Of a stretch of DNA of 64,000 bases, positions 17,154-26,277 are shown piece after piece. The notes under the pieces are model-generated. The model did no database searches, had not been told where the DNA came from, and saw only the letters and a list, made by a program, of their open reading frames with translations. Source of the stretch: an uncultured Prevotellaceae bacterium. GTDB taxonomy: Bacteria > Bacteroidota > Bacteroidia > Bacteroidales > Bacteroidaceae. The DNA is taken from the NCBI GenBank assembly GCA_902780635.1, contig CACZGH010000005.1, positions 1-64,000 of the forward strand, written 5' to 3'. Both the position numbers and the translations under genes were made by a program. Numbering within the stretch: position 1 is the first letter of the stretch; the number at the start of each line of letters is the position of its first letter.

Positions 17154-18707
17154 TTATCCTTTTTGTAATAAATCCAACGCTATACGTTTCTCATCCTCGC
17201 TTAGATTTCCAATTAAATGATTAACCTTTTCTATTAAATCATTAGTTTTTGGATTACAAGTCATATTGGCGAGCAATGCCTTACCACTGTCCGTAAGAAA
17301 GTATCTTTGTTTAGGGCTGGTCGGTTTATCGGGGAAAGTCATGCCTACAAATAGCTTTTCTATCAGAGGACTTACAAATTTAATTTTAAATTTAGTTGTG
17401 TTCGACCACCCATACAAATCTTTGAGTTGGCCCATTGATTTGGGTTCTTGTAGTGCGTTGAATAATTTCTCAACTTCATCCCAGCTTAGGCCAATCTTAG
17501 CCCCAACTTGGTCCCAACTTAGTCCCAGCTTAGTTCCATGTTGCTCACCCTGTTGATTAAATGGTTCATACTCCATTGAGTAGATGATCGTCATAAACTG
17601 AGTGGCTGTAGATTTGAATACAGGCTTGCGTCCCTCTTTGTATGTCTTTAATTTCTTGGTTTCATTGCAAATTTTCTTCAATCCACTACCTCGTTTTTCC
17701 ATATAGTCCAATTGTGCCATTACATCAGCAAGAATAGGGTTTCTTCTTTCCGAGGAAATGTCATCAAGTTGCAAGTCTTGCACAAATTGACCGCTATACA
17801 TACCTCCAGGTGTAGTTATGGCAATCCTGTCATCATAGATGTCAAGGTGTACTTCACCTCCCATAACAGTATAGTCGCGATGGATGAAATGATTTACCAG
17901 TGCCTCTAAAACAGCACGTTCTGCATATTCGGGCATATTCTTTCTTCCATCAGGTAACTTCTCCCAACCTTTTCTAGTGTTGGACTTTACGAAATTCATT
18001 GCTTCACGTAGCAATAAAAGAATGTTTCCACTAAACTCCACATCGTTTATAGCATCATCCTTCTCAAGCCCATTCCAGCGAGTACAATATAATCTTGACT
18101 GACTCAAATGGCAGTTGTCAGAAAACAAAGCACCAGCATTGGTCAACCAACCATCATCTGTTATAAGCCCAAAGGACTTGAGGAATTTCTTTTGAAACTC
18201 ATGCCCCGTTCTCTCTTCAAAAATGTTTTCCAAAATAACGAATGTACTTCTTTCTGTTAAGGTCTCTGATTTCAACGAGTCGTATGACCTGTTGGTACCT
18301 TTAAGCACAAGACGCTTCATGTCTTCATCAGTAGCAGGGGGGCTTTCATCGCCTACACGTACAAAGGCTATGCGCTGACCATCGCCAATATAGTAATACG
18401 GTGTATAATGTCCTGCATTGACTTTGAGTTGCAAGATGCATAAGCCATCTATGTCATGGGGAATCATTTCCACCTCTGGCAGAGGGTCCAAATAGTCTCG
18501 AATCTTGCTGCTGATGACTTCGCAAACATGTTGCACATCATCAAGCCCCTTTACAACACCATCATTGTCTATGCCAAAGAAAAGGGAACCGCCTAAGCCA
18601 TTGGCGAAAGCACTTACACTTTTCAGCCAGCTCTTGGGCTTCTTTTCTTCAAGCATCAACTTGAAATCGTATGCCGTACATTCCGCGATTAGAGTCTTTA
18701 ATTCCAT
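17154..18707 (-). CDS. AlbA_2 / GHKL-type ATP-binding transcriptional regulator-like protein
   Basis: A 517-residue protein of a family common in Bacteroidota. An N-terminal AlbA_2 (Schlafen-like) domain covers about residues 10-130 (FANGLGGSLFFGIDNDG...). A central ATP-binding module has ALVNHFIHRDY and a TPGGMY glycine motif (about 255-345). A C-terminal winged-helix region follows. A 12-residue near-repeat, LGLSWDQVGAK then IGLSWDEVEK, lies at about 388-411. Members are usually annotated as helicase or regulator; the real function is unknown. It stands alone, with its own -7 promoter box upstream. Confidence 0.75.
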   Translation of the reverse strand: MELKTLIAECTAYDFKLMLEEKKPKSWLKSVSAFANGLGGSLFFGIDNDGVVKGLDDVQHVCEVISSKIRDYLDPLPEVEMIPHDIDGLCILQLKVNAGHYTPYYYIGDGQRIAFVRVGDESPPATDEDMKRLVLKGTNRSYDSLKSETLTERSTFVILENIFEERTGHEFQKKFLKSFGLITDDGWLTNAGALFSDNCHLSQSRLYCTRWNGLEKDDAINDVEFSGNILLLLREAMNFVKSNTRKGWEKLPDGRKNMPEYAERAVLEALVNHFIHRDYTVMGGEVHLDIYDDRIAITTPGGMYSGQFVQDLQLDDISSERRNPILADVMAQLDYMEKRGSGLKKICNETKKLKTYKEGRKPVFKSTATQFMTIIYSMEYEPFNQQGEQHGTKLGLSWDQVGAKIGLSWDEVEKLFNALQEPKSMGQLKDLYGWSNTTKFKIKFVSPLIEKLFVGMTFPDKPTSPKQRYFLTDSGKALLANMTCNPKTNDLIEKVNHLIGNLSEDEKRIALDLLQKG

Positions 18708-18748
18708 TTTATATGACTTACCAAATATGGATTCATATTTTTACCTTG

Positions 18749-18756
18749 CAAAGTTA
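18749..18756 (-). promoter_or_regulatory. Probable promoter of the AlbA-domain gene
   Basis: Reads TAACTTTG on the minus strand, 41 bp upstream of the ATG. There is no -33 TTTG at the expected spacing. Confidence 0.45.
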
Positions 18757-18876
18757 CTCATTTTTATCGAGAGTTAGGTATTTGTCTAACGTTTCGCACG
18801 TAGTTTAAGCCATTTTTGTCTAAATAAAGGCTGTGGAATAACAAAAAGAAACGATTTTGCTGAATTCTTTCTTTTT

Positions 18877-20073
18877 TCATCTTTTCCCGCTGATTCTGTT
18901 GATTTGATGGCGGATGACAAGGATGTTGAGGAGGGAGACGACGGTGAGGAGGATGAGAGCCAGTACGGCTGAGGGCCACAGTGAGCCAGGGTCGATCTGC
19001 GGGAAGATCGTCTCAATGATATCCATATAATACCCGCGCACAAGAGCCACAACACCCCATGCAATGAGTGCCACAGCCATGTTGAGCACGATGGTGAGCG
19101 TCTGATAGGGTCTTGCCACACGGGCAGGACTGTAACCAATGAGCAACAGATTTTGGAGTTTCTCTGAATTTTTCTGTACGAGCAGGAAGATGCTGAGCAT
19201 CAGGATATAGAAACTGAGGACGGAAATGACCAGTCCGATGACCATGACGATCGTCACTATCATGCGCAGGAAATAGGTGGTCTTCTCAGCATTCAGTTTG
19301 TCTGTCTCCACCTCATATCCCTTCTCCTCAAAGAAAGTCATGATGCGCTCGTCGGCAGGGTTGGCCACCTCCACGACGATGCGTGAGGGGTTGGACCGCT
19401 GCTCTGGAGCGTAGGTATGGTTGCTCCAGTCCATGAAGGTCTGCGGCACAAGGATGGTGTTGAGGCGATTGGAGAAGCCCACTACCCTACCCTTGTAGGT
19501 GTCACTTCGCCCGTTGCCATGGATGGTAATCTGCAGGTCGATCATGCCGGCTAGTCCGTCACTGATTTTGGGCAGCGACCGGGCTTGTGCGAAGCCGAAA
19601 TTGTACATATTGAGATAAGTTCGCGGCAAGATGACGGGCACCACCTGACTTCCTGACTGATAGCCCCAGTCGTCTCTGGGCGTGTCGACAAACTCGTCGG
19701 GCACGCTCTCAAAAAACAACTCCGTCTTGATGAGCGGTTGTCCGTTGATCCCCATGGCCGCGTCGACCCTATACTCCGACGAGGTGAAACGCCCTATGTG
19801 ACTCACAAAAGGCTGGTTCTCCAGCTCTTGCAGGTCGTCGGGGGTGAAGTTGTTGTCACGCCCTGAGAGCGTGTTGCCCATATTGACGCGTTTACTCACG
19901 ATGAGGAAGTCTGCCTTCATGAAAGAGTCGTCGGAGGTGAAGACCGGCAACACGTCGCGGTAGAACTGAAAGCCGAGGAGCACGATGAGCATACCGACCA
20001 GGTTGGCAAAGAAGAAACCTGTGAGCTGCGGGATGCTGATATGGTGGCGGAGGAGTTTCCAGACAAGATTCAT
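18877..20073 (-). CDS. FtsX-like ABC transporter permease
   Basis: A 398-residue membrane protein. One N-terminal helix (about 17-38) is followed by a large periplasmic domain (about 40-265) and three C-terminal helices (about 270-390): the FtsX/MacB topology. Such permeases act as mechanotransmission devices or lipoprotein/peptide extruders rather than classic importers. It overlaps the upstream ATPase gene by 4 bp (ATGA), so they form one unit. No membrane-fusion or outer-membrane partner is adjacent; the substrate is unknown. Confidence 0.82.
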   Translation of the reverse strand: MNLVWKLLRHHISIPQLTGFFFANLVGMLIVLLGFQFYRDVLPVFTSDDSFMKADFLIVSKRVNMGNTLSGRDNNFTPDDLQELENQPFVSHIGRFTSSEYRVDAAMGINGQPLIKTELFFESVPDEFVDTPRDDWGYQSGSQVVPVILPRTYLNMYNFGFAQARSLPKISDGLAGMIDLQITIHGNGRSDTYKGRVVGFSNRLNTILVPQTFMDWSNHTYAPEQRSNPSRIVVEVANPADERIMTFFEEKGYEVETDKLNAEKTTYFLRMIVTIVMVIGLVISVLSFYILMLSIFLLVQKNSEKLQNLLLIGYSPARVARPYQTLTIVLNMAVALIAWGVVALVRGYYMDIIETIFPQIDPGSLWPSAVLALILLTVVSLLNILVIRHQINRISGKR

Positions 20074-20726
20074 AGGTGGATGATTTGGTCGTAATGCATA
20101 TTGAAATGTTTGCCGATACTGGTGACGATGACACCCGCGCCCTGACGCTGTACCTCTTCCATCATCAGGCGGCCCATCAACGTGGCGTTCTCGTCATCGA
20201 GATGGCTGACCGGCTCATCAGCCAGAAGGAAATCGAAAGGCTGTGCCAGCGCACGCAACATAGCCACACGCTGTTGTTGACCGAAAGACAGGAGCGCTAC
20301 CTTGGTATCCATTTTGTCGGCAATGCCGAGTCGCTCAAACCACTCCGTGATTTGTGCGTGCGTCTTGCAACCGGTGAGGCGGTTTTTGATCTCCACGTTC
20401 TCATAAGCAGTCAGTTCGGGGAAGAGTCGCAGTTCCTGAAAAAGGTAGGCGATGTGCTGTTTGCGCACGTCCACCCACCAGTTTGTATGCTTTTTCGACA
20501 CGGGTTCGTTGTCAAAAGAGATTGTGCCCTTGTAATCATGCCGATAGCCTATCACATAACTGCAGAACGTGCTTTTGCCCTGACCGCTGTCGGCCTCAAG
20601 CAGATAGGTCTTCCCCTTTTCAAAAGACAGTTGTCGCCCCCACACTTCAGAATGAAGGTTTTCACAATTTGCGAAAACAGCGGGTATGACAGAGTGGAAT
20701 GTTATTCGGTTCATTTTTAATGGCAC
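20070..20726 (-). CDS. ABC transporter ATP-binding protein
   Basis: A 218-residue nucleotide-binding subunit. The P-loop reads EADSGQGKST, the signature is LLSFGQQQR (F where most have G) and Walker B is FDFLLADEPVSHLD. It energises the FtsX-like permease that follows with a 4-bp overlap. A strong promoter with both -7 and -33 boxes stands upstream. The family resembles LolD/MacB-type ATPases. The N-terminus (residues 1-30) is longer than in typical LolD. Confidence 0.88.
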   Translation of the reverse strand: MPLKMNRITFHSVIPAVFANCENLHSEVWGRQLSFEKGKTYLLEADSGQGKSTFCSYVIGYRHDYKGTISFDNEPVSKKHTNWWVDVRKQHIAYLFQELRLFPELTAYENVEIKNRLTGCKTHAQITEWFERLGIADKMDTKVALLSFGQQQRVAMLRALAQPFDFLLADEPVSHLDDENATLMGRLMMEEVQRQGAGVIVTSIGKHFNMHYDQIIHL

Positions 20727-20742
20727 ATGTTTTTTGAAATTG

Positions 20743-20774
20743 CAAAATTAAGAATAAACATATGAATAGCCAAA
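20743..20774 (-). promoter_or_regulatory. Promoter of the ABC transporter pair
   Basis: On the minus strand, TAATTTTG (20750 to 20743) is the -7 box and TTTG (20774 to 20771) the -33 box, separated by 20 bp. Both match the Bacteroidota sigma-ABfr consensus. Confidence 0.65.
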
Positions 20775-20785
20775 AATACAAAATA

Positions 20786-20811
20786 AAATCCACATCAGCA
20801 GATGTGGATTT
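20786..20811 (-). terminator. Terminator after the DUF4836-type lipoprotein gene
   Basis: Perfect 10-bp stem AAATCCACAT/ATGTGGATTT with loop CAGCAG, followed on the minus strand by a T-rich tract. It lies 28 bp past the stop codon and just before the -33 box of the next transcript. Confidence 0.8.
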
Positions 20812-20838
20812 ATTCATTGTGTTCTCATGTCACGCTTC

Positions 20839-22197
20839 CTATTCGGTGGTATGGCCAATGAGCAAGTCGGCTTTGCCAAAGAGGACTTGAAGAATAGGCT
20901 CCACCATGCTACCAGCTATGGGCAGCCGCTTCAGCACATCCAGATGGACAAGGAGACAGAGTCGCTGCCCGTTTACCTTGCTGGTGATGTCGTCGGTTTG
21001 TTTGAAGGCGGGTGCCAAGGCCATACGACAGTTTTCTGCCGTTCTGCCAGCATAAAACTGATTGTCGACCACCCCGAAGAAGAAGTTCATTGTGCCATCA
21101 GTGAATCGATATTGGTCTTTGCCCACCTCCTCGATGCGTGTGCCAGGAGGGCACGATTGTTTCCAATACCCCACATCCTTGAGGAAATCGGTAGATTTCA
21201 ACTCAGCCGTCAAGATCACATCCATGTCTTCACCTGTGAGTACAGGGAGGAAGACAGAGAGATCACCATCCACGCTCCGTAGGATATTGTCAAGGTCAAT
21301 GGCCGTGTTGACACCAGCGAGGAGTGCTTGCATTCCCCTATTTTCACGCATCATCTCAAGAAGCCGTCCACCATCCATATTCATCAAGATGGCTGCCGGC
21401 ATATCGGGCGTGAATGCTCCGAGGTATTTCGTTGAGACAGGGCGAAAGGCTTTTTGTGACTCCTGCAATGCTTTCTGAAGACGGGGGGAGAAAGAGAAGG
21501 TCTCGCTCTCAACGTCCACCACATGGTTCTCCACACGGGCCGTCAAAGAAAGGTAGACCTGTGAGGGGTCAGCATCTTGAGGTGCACCCAAGGTGAGGAG
21601 CGCAGCCAATTGCTCTGGCAGGGCACGGGCTTGGGTGACGAGGGTGAAGGGCGCCTGTATGCTGTCAAGTCGTTGGAAGAGGCGACTATCGGTGATGTCT
21701 TTCTTGTTCTTGCCTTCGAGAAGTCTCACCATCTGCTGTATCAAGGTGGCTTTGGCTGAACTGACCACGGGTCCCATCACCAGAAGAGCCTGATCGGAAA
21801 AGCCAAACAACCAACTGTCACGAATCATGGTGAAATAGTTGTCTTTTCGTTCGATTGTCTTTTGGCACAGCCCTTTGGCAGTCAGTTTTTCATCGACGAA
21901 AGACTGCAGGTCGGAGGCGTCGTCCACTTTTGCGCATAGTCCGAAAAGGCCGTCGTCTGTCTCAAAAAACACGACACGGGAGTCGAAGTCTATACCACTG
22001 CCGGAGATGTCCTCTATGCCGAGGACAGACTTCAGCACTTCCGTCGTGCGGGAGTCATTGTCGCCCATCGACATATCAATGGCTGCCAGAGCCTGACAGT
22101 CGGCAGGCACAGCCTTGAGGTAGTCGTCGGAAGAACAGGCTGTCAGCAGACCGCACATGGTGATGAACGACAATAGTATTGTATATATATACTTCAT
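20839..22197 (-). CDS. DUF4836-type lipoprotein
   Basis: A 452-residue lipoprotein: hydrophobic leader, then a lipobox LTAC with the acylated Cys at 21. The mature part is a soluble alpha/beta protein with two similar halves, one starting VPADCQALAAIDMS and the other FTPDMPAAILMNMD. This matches the Bacteroidota DUF4836 family as I recall it; no function is known. It is last in the run nupG, DUF151 nuclease, rsmE and this gene, and has a clear terminator. The location (inner or outer membrane) is not deducible with confidence. Confidence 0.7.
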   Translation of the reverse strand: MKYIYTILLSFITMCGLLTACSSDDYLKAVPADCQALAAIDMSMGDNDSRTTEVLKSVLGIEDISGSGIDFDSRVVFFETDDGLFGLCAKVDDASDLQSFVDEKLTAKGLCQKTIERKDNYFTMIRDSWLFGFSDQALLVMGPVVSSAKATLIQQMVRLLEGKNKKDITDSRLFQRLDSIQAPFTLVTQARALPEQLAALLTLGAPQDADPSQVYLSLTARVENHVVDVESETFSFSPRLQKALQESQKAFRPVSTKYLGAFTPDMPAAILMNMDGGRLLEMMRENRGMQALLAGVNTAIDLDNILRSVDGDLSVFLPVLTGEDMDVILTAELKSTDFLKDVGYWKQSCPPGTRIEEVGKDQYRFTDGTMNFFFGVVDNQFYAGRTAENCRMALAPAFKQTDDITSKVNGQRLCLLVHLDVLKRLPIAGSMVEPILQVLFGKADLLIGHTTE

Positions 22198-22238
22198 TGG
22201 GTATGAATATTTCAGAAAATCAAAATCAAGGTTTCACT

Positions 22239-22994
22239 TCAAAGCAGTCCCCTTGATTTTGTATCCATGGTTCTCCGGCAGAGTTGTGCCATCATCACGG
22301 CGGAGAGGCAAGCTGTCTCGGTGCGGAGGCGTGCCTCGCCGAGGGTGACAGGCACAAAGCCATGAGTCATGGCTAGCCGCACCTCGTCGATGGAGAAGTC
22401 GCCCTCAGGACCTATCATCACCGTCACGTCTGGACACTTGTCAGCGGCCGTGTCACGAAGAAGCGTATAGAGGTCTTGCCGGGGTATCTCCTCATAACAA
22501 TGCGCGATGTATTTGGCACCGGAGCGCGGTGTCTTGACAAAATCAGAAAAAGAAGTGATGGGATTGACGATGGGTTTCCATGCCTTTCGGCTTTGTTTCA
22601 CAGCGGCGACCACGATTTTCTCGATACGCTCAGTCTTAATGACTTGCCGCTCAGAAAACTTGCATTCGAGAAAAGACAATTCATCAAAACCAATCTCAGT
22701 GGCTTTCTCAGCCATCCATTCCACGCGGTCCATCATCTTGGTAGGAGCCATGGCGAGATGGATATGGCCATCCCATATACGTTGCTGGGGCAAGGACTCC
22801 AGAATCTCATAGCCACAATGCTTCTGTGTGGTCATCGTGACTTGAGCACGGTGAAAAGACCCAGCACCGTCGATAAGGAAAATCTCGTCGCCACTCTGCA
22901 ATCGAAGCACACGGCAAGCATGCACGGCCTCGTCGGCAGGCAAGGCATTTTGAGAGACTGCATCAGGTACAAAAAAATAGCGAGCTTCCTTCAT
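22239..22994 (-). CDS. rsmE: 16S rRNA m3U1498 methyltransferase
   Basis: A 251-residue SPOUT-family methyltransferase that methylates N3 of U1498 in 16S rRNA using S-adenosylmethionine. An N-terminal PUA-like domain (about 1-70) is followed by the SPOUT domain, with the cofactor-binding trefoil-knot motifs MIGPEGDFS (about 193-201) and LGEARLRTETA (about 219-229). Length is normal. Its start overlaps the end of the DUF151 gene by 4 bp, indicating translational coupling. Confidence 0.95.
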   Translation of the reverse strand: MKEARYFFVPDAVSQNALPADEAVHACRVLRLQSGDEIFLIDGAGSFHRAQVTMTTQKHCGYEILESLPQQRIWDGHIHLAMAPTKMMDRVEWMAEKATEIGFDELSFLECKFSERQVIKTERIEKIVVAAVKQSRKAWKPIVNPITSFSDFVKTPRSGAKYIAHCYEEIPRQDLYTLLRDTAADKCPDVTVMIGPEGDFSIDEVRLAMTHGFVPVTLGEARLRTETACLSAVMMAQLCRRTMDTKSRGLL

Positions 22995-23545
22995 CGCAGG
23001 TCATCCTTTCCACGTCGGCGCAGTTCGTCACGCAACTGCGACGCCTGTTCATAATTCTCCTCATCCACCGCCTTGCGTAGTGCTTTGACCAGCATTTCGT
23101 CACTGATGACATTGACAGGCACTGCCACACCACTCGACTTTCCATCATGAGGCACACTCTGGCGCAGCAGCAGCCTCTCCTCTATATAAATGGGCAACTC
23201 GGCGATATTAGCCAACAGCACCCCATCGCTGGCCCTTACAGGAATGGCCTGCAAGATGTTCGGTTCGTAGAGCAGCGTGCGGTATTGTCCATCAATCAAG
23301 TCGTTGATAATGACTTGAAAGTTCAGTTCGGTATGCCGTTTGACCACTGTCCAAAGCACCTCTGGCAGAAGCTTGTCGGTGACAGGAGTATGTGAGAGTC
23401 GAAGCCCAAACTGGTAAATCATCGCCTTGTCGCAGACGATGGAGAGCTGTCGCTGCTCATCCTCCGTGACGAGCAGCAACAGTCCTACATCCTCCGTTCC
23501 GACGATTTCGGACACACTCTTAAATTTTAGTTTTACCAGGGGCAT
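22991..23545 (-). CDS. Bifunctional nuclease family (DUF151) protein with UVR domain
   Basis: A 184-residue protein with an N-terminal DUF151/BFN domain (about 1-130). Family members have been reported with DNase and RNase activity. A C-terminal UVR-like motif (about 150-180, ALRKAVDEENYEQASQLRDELRRR) resembles the segment through which UvrB binds UvrC. It overlaps rsmE by 4 bp and follows nupG by 82 bp. Its physiological role is uncertain. Confidence 0.85.
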   Translation of the reverse strand: MPLVKLKFKSVSEIVGTEDVGLLLLVTEDEQRQLSIVCDKAMIYQFGLRLSHTPVTDKLLPEVLWTVVKRHTELNFQVIINDLIDGQYRTLLYEPNILQAIPVRASDGVLLANIAELPIYIEERLLLRQSVPHDGKSSGVAVPVNVISDEMLVKALRKAVDEENYEQASQLRDELRRRGKDDLR

Positions 23546-23589
23546 GGTAGTTTAAGTTGACAAGTTGACGAGTTGTTTGAAAGGGTAAT

Positions 23590-23617
23590 CTCTCACCTCT
23601 TACCTCTCACCTCTCAC
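23590..23617. repeat. CTCTCAC tandem heptamers
   Basis: Four near-perfect copies of CTCTCAC/CTCTTAC in the gap between nupG and the DUF151 gene. The complementary array (GGTGAGA) lies after pnuT at 3791-3811, so this heptamer array is a recurring intergenic element here. Confidence 0.6.
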
Positions 23618-23627
23618 TACTAATTCT

Positions 23628-24875
23628 CTAAACCTTCACATCCTCTTTTCTTGGCCGGAAGATGAGGGCGAAGAGGATACTAATGGTGAGGGCATAACCT
23701 GCGAAGATAAACCAGCAAGTTTGCCACTGCGTGACGCCGTCGACGGTGTAGTGGTTGACGATGGCCTGGGCGGAAAGCGTACCTATAGAGGCGCCAAGAC
23801 CGTTGGTCATCAACATGAACAGTCCCTGTGCGCTGGAGCGTATATCCTCGCTGGTGGTCTTATCGACGAAGAGGGCGCCAGAGATGTTGAAGAAGTCGAA
23901 GGCCACGCCATAGACGATCATAGAGATAACAAACATCCATACACCGCTGCCTGGATTACCCGTGCCGAAGAGTCCGAAGCGGAACACCCATGCGAGCATG
24001 GCGATGAGCATCACGTTCTTGATACCGAATTTCTTCATGAAGAACGGGATGAGCAGGATGCAGCAGGTCTCACTGATTTGTGAGAGCGAGATAAGGATAT
24101 TGGCATGTTCCACACCGAAGGTGTGCTTATACTCCTCAATGGCTCCGAAGCTGGTGATAAACGGATTGGCAAAACCATTGGTGATCTGGAGGCAGACACC
24201 GAGGAACATCGAGAAGATGAAGAAAATGGCCATGGTGCGCTTTTTGAAGAGGGCGAAAGCCTTGAGACCAAGAGCCTCGACCAGACCTGCGCTTTTCTTA
24301 TCCTTGTTGATGTCGCAAGGTGGCAAGGTGAAAGTATAGAAGAAGAGCACGACGCTGAGCAATCCAGAGGTGAAGAACTGGTTTTGATTGGCCTGGAAGC
24401 CCATCAGGTCGATCAGCCACATGGTGCAGATGAAGCCGATGGTGCCGAAGATACGGATGGGTGGGAAGTCCTTCACCGTGTCCATCCCCGCCTTGGTGAG
24501 TGCAGAGAATGCCACCGAGTTGGCCAGGGCGATGGTAGGCATAAAGAACGCCACGCTCAGCGTATAGAGGAAGAACAGTGTGCCAAACTGCGTGCTCGTG
24601 CCAGCTGTATAGCCATAATAACCTGCAGCACACATAAATACGGCGGCAACGAGGTGGCAGAGACCAAGGAGCCGCTGTGCCGGTATCCACCTGTCGGCGA
24701 CGATACCCATAATGGCGGGCATGAAAATGGAGACAATGCCCTGAACGGCATAAAACCAACCTATCTGCGAGGCCAGACCGATATTGACAAGATAGGTACC
24801 CATGGATGTCAGGTAGGCACCCCATACTGCGAACTCAAGGTAGTTCATCAGTGCTAAACGTACTTTCAGATTCAT
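23628..24875 (-). CDS. nupG: Nucleoside permease, NupG-type MFS transporter
   Basis: A 415-residue inner-membrane protein with about 12 helices, matching the nucleoside:H+ symporter (NHS) branch of the major facilitator superfamily. The start MNLKVRLALMNYLEFAVWGAYLTSMGTYL is typical of NupG/XapB. It imports nucleosides with protons. It heads the run nupG, DUF151, rsmE, lipoprotein and has a -7 box 25 bp upstream of its ATG. Confidence 0.88.
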   Translation of the reverse strand: MNLKVRLALMNYLEFAVWGAYLTSMGTYLVNIGLASQIGWFYAVQGIVSIFMPAIMGIVADRWIPAQRLLGLCHLVAAVFMCAAGYYGYTAGTSTQFGTLFFLYTLSVAFFMPTIALANSVAFSALTKAGMDTVKDFPPIRIFGTIGFICTMWLIDLMGFQANQNQFFTSGLLSVVLFFYTFTLPPCDINKDKKSAGLVEALGLKAFALFKKRTMAIFFIFSMFLGVCLQITNGFANPFITSFGAIEEYKHTFGVEHANILISLSQISETCCILLIPFFMKKFGIKNVMLIAMLAWVFRFGLFGTGNPGSGVWMFVISMIVYGVAFDFFNISGALFVDKTTSEDIRSSAQGLFMLMTNGLGASIGTLSAQAIVNHYTVDGVTQWQTCWFIFAGYALTISILFALIFRPRKEDVKV

Positions 24876-24900
24876 GTGCTTGGTATTTAAAATTTAGGTA

Positions 24901-24908
24901 CAAAGATA
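24901..24908 (-). promoter_or_regulatory. Probable nupG promoter (-7 box)
   Basis: Reads TATCTTTG on the minus strand, 25 bp before the ATG. A second match, TAAATTTG (25035 to 25028), lies further upstream. Confidence 0.45.
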
Positions 24909-25121
24909 AAGAATTTTCTTCACTTTTGAAAGCAAAAATGATGAAAGATGTCATCAATGTTGCTTGGGATAGAGTTTTTTGTCAATTTTGAGGCTTGTGC
25001 GCAGCTCTTTGACCATCGATTCGAATGCAAATTTACGCTTTTTTCATGAAATATCGTATCTTTCGGAAAATTTAACATTTGGCACGGCAAGTCGTTTACA
25101 AACGCCTTGATTACGCAACTA

Positions 25122-25310
25122 TCAAACCACATTAATTTCCATTCCTAAAACACTGACGATTTTCTGCAAAGTATTGATAGATGGATTACCCGTTCCACGC
25201 TCTATAGCAACGACGGTATTAATGCCAACTTCGGCAAGGTCGGCAAGTGTCTGCTGGTTGATTCCGAGTTCAACACGACGATCTCTTATTTTCTGACCAA
25301 TTTCTTTCAT
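25122..25310 (-). CDS. hipB: HipB-like helix-turn-helix antitoxin/regulator
   Basis: A 62-residue Xre-type HTH protein (INQQTLADLAEVGINTVVAI is the helix-turn-helix). This is little more than the DNA-binding domain and shorter than E. coli HipB (88 residues). It starts 7 bp after the kinase gene and is the last gene of a three-gene module. It should bind the module promoter and repress it. In E. coli the hipB gene comes first; here it comes last. Confidence 0.82.
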   Translation of the reverse strand: MKEIGQKIRDRRVELGINQQTLADLAEVGINTVVAIERGTGNPSINTLQKIVSVLGMEINVV

Positions 25311-25317
25311 GTCCCTG

Positions 25318-26277
25318 TTACTTTGATATTGTGAAACGACGATAGTTATACGACTGAAGATAATGCCGCTTCATGTGCTCATTGAGTAAACTTTCTCGAA
25401 TCATTCTTTCTGCTAAGGGTTTTTGCTCTGCTAGATTGTCCAGTTCTTTCTCGACTAGCTTGGGTGGCAGACCTATACGATTTCCAAACTCAATGAATGA
25501 TTGTCTATTGACAGCATGTATGTCATCAATAATCATGCCTTCTTTGAACAAACCTTTCTTCAAGGCAAATATACTTGGTGAACTAAGATGTAGGCTGGTA
25601 TTCATCAGGTCGTATGCCGGCGTCAATGTGAAATCTCCATTCTTCTTCTCAATGATAGAGAAATTTTTGAGATGGGCATCATCGTTAAGGGTAAGGTAGT
25701 TAAACACTACAAGGCGAAAGAATTTCAGCAATTCGACAGGAGCTGCTTTTATATGTTTTCGAATCAACTCGCCGCAGTCTTCATAACTGAGAATATTGTA
25801 CTTAAAGTCATCACCTCCGTTGGCTTTACTTAAACCTGCCAACTGGGCAAAGTCCTCTTGAGCATATTTTGTACCATCAGGGCGGATGTCAAACCTGCGA
25901 ACGAGGTATGCCATCTGTCCATTACCAAATACACACAGGCAACATGGAGCAGTCTCTATGCCATACACATTCTTTGCCAACTGCATGGTGAGATATTCAT
26001 TTGCGGGGCAATACTCTTTATCAAGAATAAATAGTGCTGTCGGTGCTGGTTTCAGAATATAATGTCCCTGCTCACCTTCTTTTGAGAATCTTAGTGTGCC
26101 GTTATCTACAACCATAGAATATTTAGGCTGAACACCACTGAGAGAAATTTTGCCATTGCCTTTGACAACAAGTTCTATGGTCTCACGGTCTGCGTCAAGA
26201 CTCATATACGGCAATATGGGGGAGACTTGCTTCCCATCGAACATCTCCCTTAATGTCTGTCTGCTATATTGGATCAT
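25318..26277 (-). CDS. hipT: HipT-like serine/threonine kinase toxin (HipA C-domain)
   Basis: A 319-residue HipA-fold kinase lacking the N-subdomain, which is a separate gene. Known relatives phosphorylate aminoacyl-tRNA synthetases (GltX or TrpS) and stop translation. Visible parts: a Gly-rich loop with the SLSG motif (S45, S47; equivalent to the autophosphorylated SxS of HipT), the ATP lysine in YILKP (K76), the catalytic loop NDDAHLKN (198-205) and the metal-binding D223 in YDLMNT. All kinase residues look intact. It overlaps the small upstream gene by 4 bp. The target is not deducible. Confidence 0.85.
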   Translation of the reverse strand: MIQYSRQTLREMFDGKQVSPILPYMSLDADRETIELVVKGNGKISLSGVQPKYSMVVDNGTLRFSKEGEQGHYILKPAPTALFILDKEYCPANEYLTMQLAKNVYGIETAPCCLCVFGNGQMAYLVRRFDIRPDGTKYAQEDFAQLAGLSKANGGDDFKYNILSYEDCGELIRKHIKAAPVELLKFFRLVVFNYLTLNDDAHLKNFSIIEKKNGDFTLTPAYDLMNTSLHLSSPSIFALKKGLFKEGMIIDDIHAVNRQSFIEFGNRIGLPPKLVEKELDNLAEQKPLAERMIRESLLNEHMKRHYLQSYNYRRFTISK

